Shown: piece by piece, positions 32,784 to 43,843 of the stretch
How positions within the stretch are numbered: position 1 is the stretch's first letter
Layout of the letters: each line of letters starts with the position of its first letter
From: Acipenser ruthenus
Taxonomy: Eukaryota; Chordata; Actinopteri; Acipenseriformes; Acipenseridae
Direction: 5' to 3'
Length of the DNA: 64,000 bases
Assembly: GCF_902713425.1 (NCBI RefSeq)
Contig: NC_081217.1
Span: forward strand, 21,058,659 to 21,122,658
The notes under the pieces: generated by a model
The model's database searches: none
Told to the model about the DNA's origin: nothing
The model's input: only the letters and a program-made list of their open reading frames with translations
Translations under genes and position numbers: made by a program

Positions 32784-35700
32784 TCAGTTTAAATACTGGT
32801 TTAATCGTCTCTCTAACAATCTAAAGAGGAGGTTCATGTGCTCGTAAAGGTCTGGGTAAAAGGCAGAGGCTGCGATCGCCACGACAACCAGCAGCACAGA
32901 CAGGCAGATCCATTTGCTGCGTCGCGTCTGAAAAGGAAAAAAAAATACAACAACCACTTTTAATGTTGTGAGGCGAGGCGCTGGGTAAATCGTGCAGCCA
33001 GTTTTATAATGCATATTTTTCAAAGCTGTGTCACCTAACTTCACACATCTAAATGCAAGATAAAAAAAATAACCAATCGCAATGCTTTTCACCCTCATGA
33101 GCAAACTCAGAAGCAGCAAAAAGCCACAATCCAAACATGAACAAAAAACTTCGAGGTGATGTCAGAGCTGCTTCTTGGTTGACTCTGGAGGTTAGCTGTA
33201 ACAAGTTTAGACTTTTTCTAAATGATGGATGGATGGATGGATGGATGGACAGATGGATGGATGGATGGATGGATGGGCGGATGAATGGATGGATGGATGG
33301 ATGGGCGGATGGATGGATGGATGGGTGGATGGATGGTCAGCTCCTCACCTGGCTTCTCCTTCCCTGAAAGCGGTTTAATTCCTCCCTGCACTGCCGCAGC
33401 TTCGACTGGCACGACTGGTACTCGTCCTCCAGGTTTCCCAGCTCCCCGCGCAGCTCTGAGCACTGAAGAGAGGAAACCGACACACCTTGAGAGCTGGAAA
33501 CAGCTACAAACCAAGCCTAAAGCAGGCGGGTCCCGTAATGAGAGGGCTGGAAAACCGAACCAAGCAACCCTCACTGTGCTGCAGTTAGATCACAGTAGAT
33601 CTGTTTTCTCTCTTGCTGCCTAGATGTGTGGATCAGTGCTGGACTGAATGAACATTTTCTACAAGTTACTTTAAGAAGAAGGACACCACAACGCTTTCTG
33701 TTTTGTGAAATTAGTGCAGTTTTATTGAACAGGAATTCACAGTTAGAAACGTGGACACCGTAACGAAACCTTTTAGTGATGGTGCGTTGGTTTATAGGCG
33801 TTACAATTCAGACCTACACAAACAACAAAAGAGGGGTGGACACAAAAAGCAATTCAAGTGATATCTGAAGCCAGTTCATCTTTCTAATGATAGAACCGGC
33901 CTGCTTTCTGTCCAATTCCCCTGACGTTTCTAAAACTGTTTTACCGAGAGAACGTTTCGAGGAGTCGCACTGACAGGTGGAGCTATCTGATTTTAATCAC
34001 CAAATCTGCATGCAATTCCCACCTACACAAACGATGCACGCGTTCACAAAGAATTTACAAGAAAACACACACCCCATAAAACACATTATACACAAATATC
34101 AGCCTAAATTAGGTCTTTTTTTCTTATTTAAAAATATATAGTCATGTTGCATTTAGGAAGTTTCTTGGTAATAAAAAGACTTTTTTTTTTTTTTTAACAC
34201 AATGTATAGTATGGTCAAGACCCGAGGGTGTTGCAGTGAATAAATTAGTCACAGAGTCAGGTCAGTGTATTTTTGAGAAATTGGGTTTAAGCTCCGTAAA
34301 GAGATTTCTTACTTCTGTCTCTTTCGCCCCCAGCTTTGACTCAATTTCCAGCAGTTGGTGCCTCAGCTTCGTGTCCCCCTGGCCAGCCTGGTCCATCGAG
34401 AATCTGTCCCCTGTGTGAAACGGCTGTGAATTTATGTTCCACACGCTGGTACCCGTGACTGTGATGAAAGAAGACAGGGAAGTTTAAAAAAAAAAAAAAA
34501 AATGTCCCACTATACATTAAAAATCATGGTCAAAATCTGTAGTGCTGAGAGATAGTGACTAGGGTCTTACCATCCTGTGTTGCTTTCTGATCTTCAAGAC
34601 TCTTCAGTTTTTCTAAAAAAAAATGTAAAATTAAATAAATACATGTCGATGCTGCAAATCAAAACGAAAGCTGTCAGTGGATTTTCTGGAAAGTTTAAGT
34701 TTCTGACTATGGGGTTTGAATCAAGCTGAGCGACTGACTCACTGAGTCCCGAGTGATGCGGTTTCATATAAACGAGCCGTCGGGGGGGGCTGTACCTGTC
34801 AGGGTGCCGAGCTGCTCTCTCTTCAGGTGCCGGTCCTCCTCCAGCACGTCGATTCGGGACGCCAGCTCATCCCGGTCCTGCTGCAGCCCCTCCATCCTGG
34901 CCTGGAGCGCGACCTCCCGGCTCTCCGCTCTCTGCGGGATCAGGAAACGAGAGCTTTTAACAACCCAACCCGCCACTGCAGTAACTCCCCTTATAAAAGA
35001 GTCCCGTAGCTAAAGCACAGCAAAGTGGGACAGCTAATCTAAAAGGCCAACCAGGGTATGGGAAATGCATGACAATACTGCAAAAATACTGTGGTACATT
35101 TTTAAAAGGGTTCCCCTACTCTTCTACACAAGAGAATGTAATAGGATGAGCCTCGTACGCAAAACACCCCATACTGCTCACGCTGGGGTGAAGTATGTTT
35201 AGAAAAAGACGACGCACCCCCCCCCTCCTCCCCCCCCCCCCCCAAACTGCTCACCTCGAGCTTGCTCTGCAGGACATGCAGCTGGTCCACGCTCTGCGTG
35301 TGTTTACTCTTGAGCTCGGCCCAGCTCTCCTTCACCTTCTCATAAGAATCCTTCAGCTGGGAGTTCTCCTGCTGCAAAGCCAGCTGAGCCCTCTGCGAGA
35401 TCAAGCACAAGGTTAGGGGCGAGCTGGGTGGGGGGGGGGGGATGTCGTTCTAAACCCGCCCCCGTCAGCCTGGTCTGTTCACACCGCTCTCACCTGCAGG
35501 CTCTGCACCTTCTCCTCGGCCGCGCTCTTCTCCATCAGCACTCTCTTCAGAGACTCCTTGGCTTTCTCCTCGAGCCTCAGCTTCTGCTCCCCCATCTCAA
35601 TGATCCCCTTCTTCGTGCCGCCCTGTCAATCCACAACACGTTGGGCAACGGCAGAAAACTCAGTGGATCTGAATACCAACGTCCTTTCAGAAACGATAAC

Positions 35701-38700
35701 GGGACCCCCGGATATTTCTTACCCACATAAAACACACTTGATTTTCATAACCTGGGCGCGCTATTTCAATTATCCAAACAACTTTCAGAAGATCAGAAAC
35801 GCACCACTGCTTACCTGCATGCACACTTGCAGCTGTGATTCTAGAGACCCAATTTTGCATTTCATAAGATCTTCATTGTACCGAGCCTATCAGAAACATA
35901 CAAATATACAGTTCAGTTCTTGTTTTACACACAGCAATCCCCCTGTTACACACACGCACGTTTACAGTTTTTAATTATGTTCAACAAAACTCAACAGCAT
36001 TTGTTTCGTAGTAAAACTATAAGGTTTACACGCCTTTCTTGCAACGTTAGAAAATCTGTGAAATTCAGCGACAATCAATTCTTCCCAGAAAATAATCCGA
36101 CATTTAGTTCGCTCAGACCCGTGACGATCTCCCAAAACGCTGCCGCAGAGCTGGGGCAACAAGCTGCTAAAAATGATCTGGTAACTGAATCTCCCTGAAC
36201 CACCCTTCCTGTGCGAGGTCTGTTTTTAAAAAACGTGTCTCATGAGAATCGTCTCCTCTCTGTTTGAAAGGAAGTCATCGACCACAGAGCTCCAACTGTC
36301 ATTTAAAAGATGCTACTGTTGCTGTTCTCAGAGGTGGGAGAGAGACGGGTCCACTCAAATGCTGCCAAACAGATCTCCAATGTGATTAACTCTTCAGAAG
36401 TGGGGGGTGTTTTTTTTACAGGCTACCTAATCCTGCTGTTGAGACAGAATCACTTTTTAAGACCCGATTTGACAAAGTTCTGAGATCAATCAGTTACTCA
36501 GAACCGGACGAGCTTAGCTGTTCTGAACGGCCTCCTCTCGTTTGTAACCTTTATGTTCTTAATGTTTCTTTCTGATCAAAAAAAATCTTCTTTAATCCCC
36601 GTTAATTACTTCCTTGAAATAAAAACAAAAAACAACTACAGGACAAAAATGATGCTCCTAAACCCCAGATCGGTTTAATTAAACTCACTGTGGAGTGATG
36701 CACTCTACTTCATCAGCTCATAACGAGGATCTGAACTAAACAGGATGTCAGACAAACCGCAAACCATAAATATGACATCCTTAACATCTTATACCGAAAC
36801 AACAGCTCTTGCAAATGACTGCTGGGTGTTGTTCCAAAGTGCTACTGATGTCAAATGTCTTTTTACAAAAACACACAACCTAATTTTGTAGGACAGTTCG
36901 GAGGCACCCATATATTTATATATGGTAGAATACGCAGTAATGCTAAAAGAAACGTCCCCACTGGAAGTCTTTCTCAATGTCTTGAAACGTTGAGAAAGTC
37001 CTCTGGAAGACATTGAGAAACACGTCTAACTGACACATTCGTCACAGAGTTGGATTATGTTTCGTTCATATTACTGCATGTTCCAGCAGCTCAGGGTGTG
37101 AGTTGAAAAGCCTGAACTGTCCTAGTATCATTTTTACATGGTTGCTTGCTGCGACACCTTTTGAGACCAACAGAGCCTGCAGATTCAAAACACGTTTTCA
37201 GATTTCAAACACAATTAAGAGCACTGTACCGTCCACAGTCTATCTGAGGAGCACAGCAAGGAGGACATCAGCTGTTGCAGGATAGAAAGCTTGTGCTTAA
37301 GAGCCTGTTCACGTCGAAGAGCCTCCTGCATAAACAACAAACACAGGCTGTTACTCTATATATACACTTTACATCTTAAAGAATTTTTAACATTTCTACC
37401 CAGAAACTCCAAAATGCTGCTCCGTAAGAGCGGGTATTTGTGAGACGCAGAACGGTGCAGAGTAATGACAAACGACCCCGTCTCAAGTCAACACAAGTAA
37501 TGGAGCACAACATACCTGTAAGTAGGCAGAAAGCTCGAGAACTTCCTGGAGAAGAGAGAAGAAGAAACGGCTGAAGTTATCCAGACAAGCAAGGACTGGA
37601 GTAACTCCTGTCAGTTTTCTATAAAGCAGTTTGATCTATTCCTGGTTTTACTAAGAGTTTAATAAGACACAACTGAACCTGTTACATATGAACCAAGCTC
37701 CTAGTAAAACCTGGAATGGGGGAAACTGTTATGCAATTATTTCAACCACTGTTAAACTCAATACATTAGAGTCATCACAATAAAACACGTACTTTGATAA
37801 TTAAACATATGAATGAATATAGAAAAATTGATTTAAAAACTCCCAGAATATGCTGATGTGAGGGGCTTACCTTTTCCATGACAGCAGTTACACCACTCCT
37901 GTAAAATAGCAATAGATTCCTTTTTTATTCTACTTTTCAAGCATGCTTCCTTCGCTCCAATGGGGAATTCAAATGAGTGGAGTGTCACTGAATTTCTATT
38001 CTTGAGAAAGCACAGAAGATAATTCTGTAACGTGTAATGCAAGCAGGACTCCTGTACCTCTCTGAGCACACATCAATACAACAGCTCAATTAAAAAAAAA
38101 CAAATAAGACTCCTATTGCATAGCAGTTTCACCCACTCCAGGTCTTATCATGAGCTTGATTGGTAACAAGCTCAGCTGTGTCTTATTAAACATGGTAAAA
38201 CCAGGAATGGATCAAACTGCTGTGCAATGGGAGTCTTTTTCGATCTCTGAACAATGCATGGGAGTTAAGTCATACTGCGCTGCAGCAAGCGAGTGTTTCC
38301 AGGAACTGGGTTGTATGACTGTTATTGCATAGTTGACCCACTTTTGAATGCCAGTGAGTTTGAACCTGGTCAGATAAACATGCTTCCCAGATTCTGAAAC
38401 GTGGTGAGATGGAATGTCAGTACCAAGTTTACCCACACTCTAGTGTGCCGTTCTCAAGACATACTGGAACTACAAATGAAAGCGAGCATCGCTACATCTG
38501 TGCTTGTGTTCTAGACTAGAGCGCCAATGAATGACCCCCACGTACTCGGTTTGCACACTCGAATCCTGCTTTACGTCCTCGGAGGTCTGAGTTCCTGCAA
38601 GAATAAAATAAAAACACACAGTAAATAAAAGGCAAACATTGCTTTCCCTCGCACGACAGATTAAAAAAAAAAATCTGTACTGTGTAAAAGTTGCATCTCC

Positions 38701-39842
38701 CTGTTGCAAGTCAGTTTCAGTCACAACGGGTAAAACAGCAGATCTAACAGACTGCAATGGCAGTGTTACCAGACGCAGACCTCTATCAGGCTTCTTACCG
38801 CGCTCTCTTCTCACGGTTCCATCCTGTTTGAAGGTCTCGTGTTGCAGCCGTCCAGAGGAGCGGGCAGGGCCTCCAGGCAGCTGATTACCCAGCAGTCCAG
38901 GCGGCTGCGTGCTCTTGTATAGCGTCCCTTTACTCAGCCAGGGAGCCTGCAACAGAACAGGGGCATGTTTGTTCCATGAATTAAACTGAGGGGTGTGTTT
39001 GGTAGAGGAGAGTAAACTAATCATGTGTTTGTAAACTTTGTCATTTTAATGTTAGATAGAATTGGGGAACAAATCTATGTTGTTCGCTGTGCCGATGTAT
39101 TACTCTGAGTTTTGGGAGGATGATGTCAAGTTCCACGGTTCAGCGATGCAGGGTGTTAAGATATGCAGGGAAGATAAATCACCATTGAGTGAAAAAGTTT
39201 TATTGTAGAATACAGGAACTTGTATAGTTTTCGCTTTACATGATAGGGGGCGCTGCTGAGTAACACTGTGGTCAGTGACAGCAGGAGGGGCTCCAGGTGT
39301 GTCAATGTAGTTCATTAATTTGCTTGGGCTGTTAGGAAATAGAAAGCCATGTGCTTTCATGAAGTGGTCCTCGAGAAAGAACCATGGGGTGAGATTTATA
39401 CCAACAACTGTCTGGCGAAAGTGCTTCATATCTTGAAACAGGGTACCTTATCAACAGGGAACTCCGGCCAGGTAATTCCTAGGTCATGTGACATCACCAC
39501 CGACCGCCTGTTCATAGCCGCGTCTGGTCTCTGAACCTTAGCTGACCGTAAAGTCGGCTTTGGCTCGCAGTTGTTCCCCTCTTCGACCTCGCTGCTCGGG
39601 GGAGTCGTTACTGGCAGCTGCCTCCGCTTCAGAAACTCCAGCTGCCGCTTGCATTGCTGTTCGCTGTTCACGTTGCCCTCCCGCACTCTCCCTGCGCTCC
39701 TGCACATGGTCCTGTTAAAGCGGCCCCGCAAACATTCACGCTTCGAGACGCGCAGGTTCGTCTTTTCCTCGTAGGTGTCCACGTTTAACCAGCGCCGCTT
39801 AGGCGGTCTCTGCGGCAACATCGTCATTTCATCCAACATCAT
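32784..39842 (-). CDS. TRAF3IP3: TRAF3-interacting JNK-activating modulator (T3JAM)
   Basis: Fourteen minus-strand exons: 39842-39447, 38946-38799, 38594-38546, 37898-37871, 37545-37516, 37325-37230, 35886-35815, 35622-35494, 35392-35255, 34931-34796, 34612-34571, 34458-34313, 33462-33349, 32927-32784. All are in phase; 555 residues (human 551). It is a tail-anchored coiled-coil adaptor that binds TRAF3 and acts in lymphocyte and antiviral signalling at organelle membranes. The N-terminal basic region ([20 protein letters not shown]) matches human. Three exons of 28-49 bases carry [12 protein letters not shown] and [11 protein letters not shown] long coiled coil follows, including [10 protein letters not shown] (identical to human bar one) and [20 protein letters not shown]-terminal membrane helix ([19 protein letters not shown]) is followed by a longer lumenal tail than in human. 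Neighbour C1orf74 agrees. The first of two tandem ATGs is taken as start. Confidence 0.93.
33223..33337. repeat. (GGAT)n microsatellite at a TRAF3IP3 donor
   Basis: About 28 ATGG-type units with scattered variants (gggc, gaat). It begins about 10 bases inside the intron after the exon ending at 33349. Confidence 0.92.
34987..35115. mobile_element. MITE-like repeat, family B, in TRAF3IP3 intron
   Basis: Left end CCCCTTATAAAAGAGTCCCG, interior AAAGCACAGCAAAGTGGGAC and TACTGCAAAAATACTGTGGT, right end TTTTTAAAAGGGTTCCCC. The ends are imperfect inverted repeats and match the element at 28807. Confidence 0.6.
37617..37740. mobile_element. MITE-like repeat, family A, in TRAF3IP3 intron
   Basis: Left AAAGCAGTTTGATCTATTCC then tggttttac; right AAAACCTGGAATGGGGGAAA then ctgttatgcaatta. 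Confidence 0.7.
38103..38246. mobile_element. MITE-like repeat, family A, nearly whole
   Basis: Left AAGACTCCTATTGCATAGCA then gtttcacccactccaggt; core GTAACAAGCTCAGCTGTGTC; right AACCAGGAATGGATCAAACT then gctgtgcaatgggagtctt. The best-preserved copy for seeing the paired ends (about 48 bases each side). Confidence 0.78.
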
Positions 39843-39999
39843 TATTTATTTTGTTTTGTTTTGTTTTTGAATGCAAAATCTTCAGTCCCTCCAGACTGTG
39901 TTTGAAGTTTTCTCCAGAACTGACAGAAAAGATAATCGGATGCCGAAAACGTTCAGGTTCTCGAGAGTGTGACAGCAAGCGACCTTCTGGGGGGGAAAA

Positions 40000-42900
40000 A
40001 AAAACAAGTTTTGATAATGAAGTCTACTTAGGTAGAGGGAACAAACAAACAAACATATTAGTAGCTTTTATTTTGAAAAATAATTCTTGACCCAAAATTT
40101 ACATAATTGATTTTTTTTTGTTTTGTTTTTTGTGGTTTATTTTAAACACACTATTTTAGAGTACTATTATTTATTAAACATACGAATTATTATTAGTAAA
40201 CATAATATCTGTTTTTAATAAGCCGTTGAACTTTCCGTTGGCTTACAGCAACAGTAGGGCCGACTGTTCCATTATGAAACATCAAACGCATTCGTCCCAA
40301 TATAAAACAACAGCTTGTTATTTGACATATACAGTGCTCCGACATTATTCTCAAGTTTATGCAAAAAATATGGATTTTGTATCTATTATTTACGTAATGC
40401 CAATTTAAATATATTACCAATTGCCATTCACAAAATGTGCGTACTTTTGACTCGATATCGTGCATGCGTCTTCTATGAAAACATTTTAAAAGTTATTCGG
40501 TCTCGTTGCACCAGTGTTGTCTTGTGTACAAACATGCCGTGGTAAGCGTGCTGGAGATCTGACAGGTAGTGTACACACGTGTCCTCTTAAACACGGAACA
40601 TCATTTTGGATGGTTTGTATTGCCACGATAGTTTAAATTTAAACATTCCGATTAATCGTTTTACGTTTTATAATGGCGGGAAAAAAAAGTTTAAAAAAAT
40701 GTTAAAAAATAGCGAGTCGTGGAAGTTGACGTCCGTTATTTCATTTTGGTGTATGACAAACTTTTAAGAAGCTAACGTTTTGAGAGAATCGTGCGGTCCT
40801 GTAGATAGTTAAATAACCTGTTTATTAAATGTGACACAGTAAAGCTTGTGTCTCGATATTTTTGGTTAACAGATACATATTTACAACAGTGTCTGACACA
40901 TGATTTTGTTTGTCTGTTTGTGTTTAAGGTGCCTACCTCCTCCGGTTATGAGCCGTCGCGGTGATGGTAGCCCCAGGTGTGTAATTCAGTTGTACATTGT
41001 AATGGTACAATCTCGCATTATGAAGGAGTCGTCAAACAGTCTTCTCGTGGTCGTTTTTAGGTTAGAAAGACTTCGCACTGCAGTTTTTGCTATTTGTTAT
41101 ACTGTGGCACACCTATGCTTGAAGGCAAACCACAGGTATAAACTCAAGCGAGCCTCATAAAAAACCTATAATGGATGAGAGGCAGCGCTACAAACAAAGG
41201 AATCTCCTTTTCATACCTGACTGCATTCCTTTGTAAGACACTGTACTGAGCTGCGTTTTTATCCCTTGCGTCGTTTGAAAATTGAGTAAATTAAACATCA
41301 GTTGGAATCAGTTTGAGGATTCAACGAGAAATGCCACACAATGGGAGTGGTGTACAAATTTCCATTAGTTATACACAGTGTACTTTTTTTTTTAAAGGCA
41401 CATATTAGTGTTGTTGCTTTAGTAGTTAATGCAGAGCGATTTGATAGAAACAAAAGTATTAATCAATTTTGGTTTTTACTTCAGCATATTTTAAAATGTG
41501 CCTGGGTGCACAGAAAGTATGAGAAAGGCTTAGAGAATGTGCAGAAAACGGGTTCTACATGCATTGCTTGAGATGCAGTCAATGTGCAATGAAAGCAGTG
41601 TATAATTAAGTAAAATACCGCACTAGGAGAGCACTGTGAGAGAGGAGTATTCATCTTAAGAATGCACCTGTGAAAGGGCTTGGTCTCATTGTGCTTGAAC
41701 CCTGGTCAGTTCCATCATGCCGTCTATTACAGCACATCCCTGAATTGTTCTGCAGTCGGTGAATCACTTATATATGGCCTGGCTGGATTTTTAGTTCATA
41801 AACAGGTAAACCTTTTTTTGTTTCAGCAAGAAAAAGTTGCACTATTTCTAAAAATGAGAGAGTAAAAAAAAAAAAAAACTCTACCGGGAAACCTAGTAAT
41901 TATAATCGACTAGAAGTACACCCCAGAGTTAACCACGATAATATCTTGTTTGTAGCTTTAGAGAAACAAGTGATATCGTGCTGTTTCTTTTGCATGTGAG
42001 CTATGTATGTATTTGCAGCCCTAAAATGATCAATATTGCATTAGATTGCATTAACGTGATGTTTCATCTCTTTGAAATGTGTGTGTAGTTTCTTGCTTGT
42101 TTTCAAAGAGAACTTTTTGGACATGCAAGGTTGTCAGGTTAGACGATTTCCGAAGCAGCTGAAAAGAATGAAAGACGTTACCTTTTCCACCTCATGCACG
42201 TGATCCTCCAAAGCCGTCTACATAAAAAAACAAACAAAAAAAAAACAATCTGTAAAAGTTTGTTAATACAGAGTGAAAAACGACAGGAAGTTCCCCATCG
42301 CTAGTGTAATCGTGGGTCCTGGAGCCTGTGAAATGAATGGCATAGCTACTGCGCGGGTAAGCTGTGCTATTATTTTCTTAACAGGAAATTACATGAAAAA
42401 ACCACACCAGTTCCCCTATCTCACACTGCAACGTGTGGCCACATGGATGACGTCACCGGGCTTCAGTTTAGACTACACATACCCAGTTTAGTTAAAAAAC
42501 AGGTGCTTGGAGGCTAGCCATTGCTCAAGAGGAAACAGACATGCACTGCAGTGGAAAAGGGCCCTGACGGTTCTGAAGAGCTCACAGGCTCTGTCCTCTT
42601 AAGCACCCGCTTGGTGATCTCGGACCCTGCGCTGTAGAGTAACGTTAAGCTAGTGCTCCTGCAGTTTGCCCTCTTCGCTCCCCATCTCTCCGATAGCTGG
42701 CCCATTCCCTCTCCCCCTCCCTCCAGAGCGTCCTATCTCAGTCATAGCAGGCTGTGTATGAGGCTGCCTGTTTTCTTCTGATAAACGGCACATCTGACAG
42801 GACGTGGGGTCTTTGCAGTAGGAGGACCTCAAAATAGATGTTTGTCAGCTTTCTCTTTCAGTCAGAAGGGGCGGGCCAGCGCACTGAACATTTCAAAGTT

Positions 42901-43590
42901 CTGTTTCGTTGCTGTAGGTTGCACTAGCTGTGGTGGAAAAATACTTAAATAAGTGGCACCACCTTTAATGGTTCTTTATATATTCGACCCAGAATATTGA
43001 ATCAAAAAGCAATTACCAGAAAGATGCCATGGTACATGTGGGAGCAATTCTAAATTTATGAATGAAAGGCAGAAATCCAAAACGCTTCCAACTTGTTCTC
43101 CTGCCTGTTGCTCCGGTCTAGGACTGTCTGATTTCTCTGCTCTGTCTGTGTACTGGGACACTATTGGACATGAGGATTGCAAATCTCACAGAAGACTGTT
43201 CCTCAGGAGATCCTTATTGTTGTGTGCAGCAGATGCTATTTGTCAGCTGAAGTGAGTCCCAGAAGCCATCGTGTGTGCCATCTGCTGAATTGCCACTGCA
43301 TTCCTTCTAGAGTCAGAATTGCCCTACCAGGCCAGCGCTGTGTATGTATTTCATAAATCAAAGAGCTGACCCATCACCTCTCCCCATCACCTCTTTTTTT
43401 TAATGGTTCCAATTTTCCAAAAATGTATATGCATCAGAATACTTAAGTGGTACCGTATATTAAACCATTTTGTTTTCTTAAAAAAAAAAAAAAAAACAAC
43501 ACTATTTACAATTGATCTTGGCAGGCAGCAAAAGTTGTGGAGTGAAGTCCATACAGGGCGTTCATATGTAATAGTGACCCCCCACCCCCC
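40000..43590. other. Intergenic, TRAF3IP3 to ATP5PB (divergent)
   Basis: AT-rich, about 3.6 kb. A possible isolated minus-strand exon (42182-42217) is listed separately. A degenerate family A repeat may lie at about 41110-41210. Otherwise nothing recognised. Confidence 0.5.
42182..42217 (-). CDS. Isolated exon-like segment, unassigned
   Basis: Thirty-six bases bounded on the minus strand by TTTTTATGTAG and GTAACG, reading TALEDHVHEVEK, which is heptad-compatible. It lies upstream of the TRAF3IP3 start and on its strand, so an alternative 5' exon of that gene or of a separate gene is possible. Short segments like this occur by chance. Confidence 0.2.
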
Positions 43591-43601
43591 GTTTGCCTTT
43601 A

Positions 43602-43616
43602 CCAATATGGCGCCCG
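43602..43616 (+). promoter_or_regulatory. YY1-type element at the ATP5PB promoter
   Basis: CCAATATGGCGCCCG holds an ATGGCG YY1 core about 230 bases before the ATP5PB start codon. YY1/NRF elements near the start site are usual for nuclear respiratory-chain genes. Confidence 0.45.
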
Positions 43617-43843
43617 TTTTTGCTTCACATCCACCATTCCCTCTGACCGCGTGACTGTGAGGACTCTCGCGATGAGTGGTTGCCGTGAACTCGGGTAGTT
43701 TGGATTCTGCGCAGTCTCAACACTCCGTTGTCCCTCACCGCGGTAGAAGGGCACCAGACAGGCCGAGAGCAGAGGAAGGGAAAGCGGCGTGGAAAACAAA
43801 GACAGCCCGGCCTTGTACAAACGCGCACAGCGAGAGACGCAAC

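Noticed and set aside
40928-40980. Possible exon reading MSRRGDGSPR on the plus strand
   Set aside because: Acceptor- and donor-like bases are present but weak, and nothing around it forms a gene.
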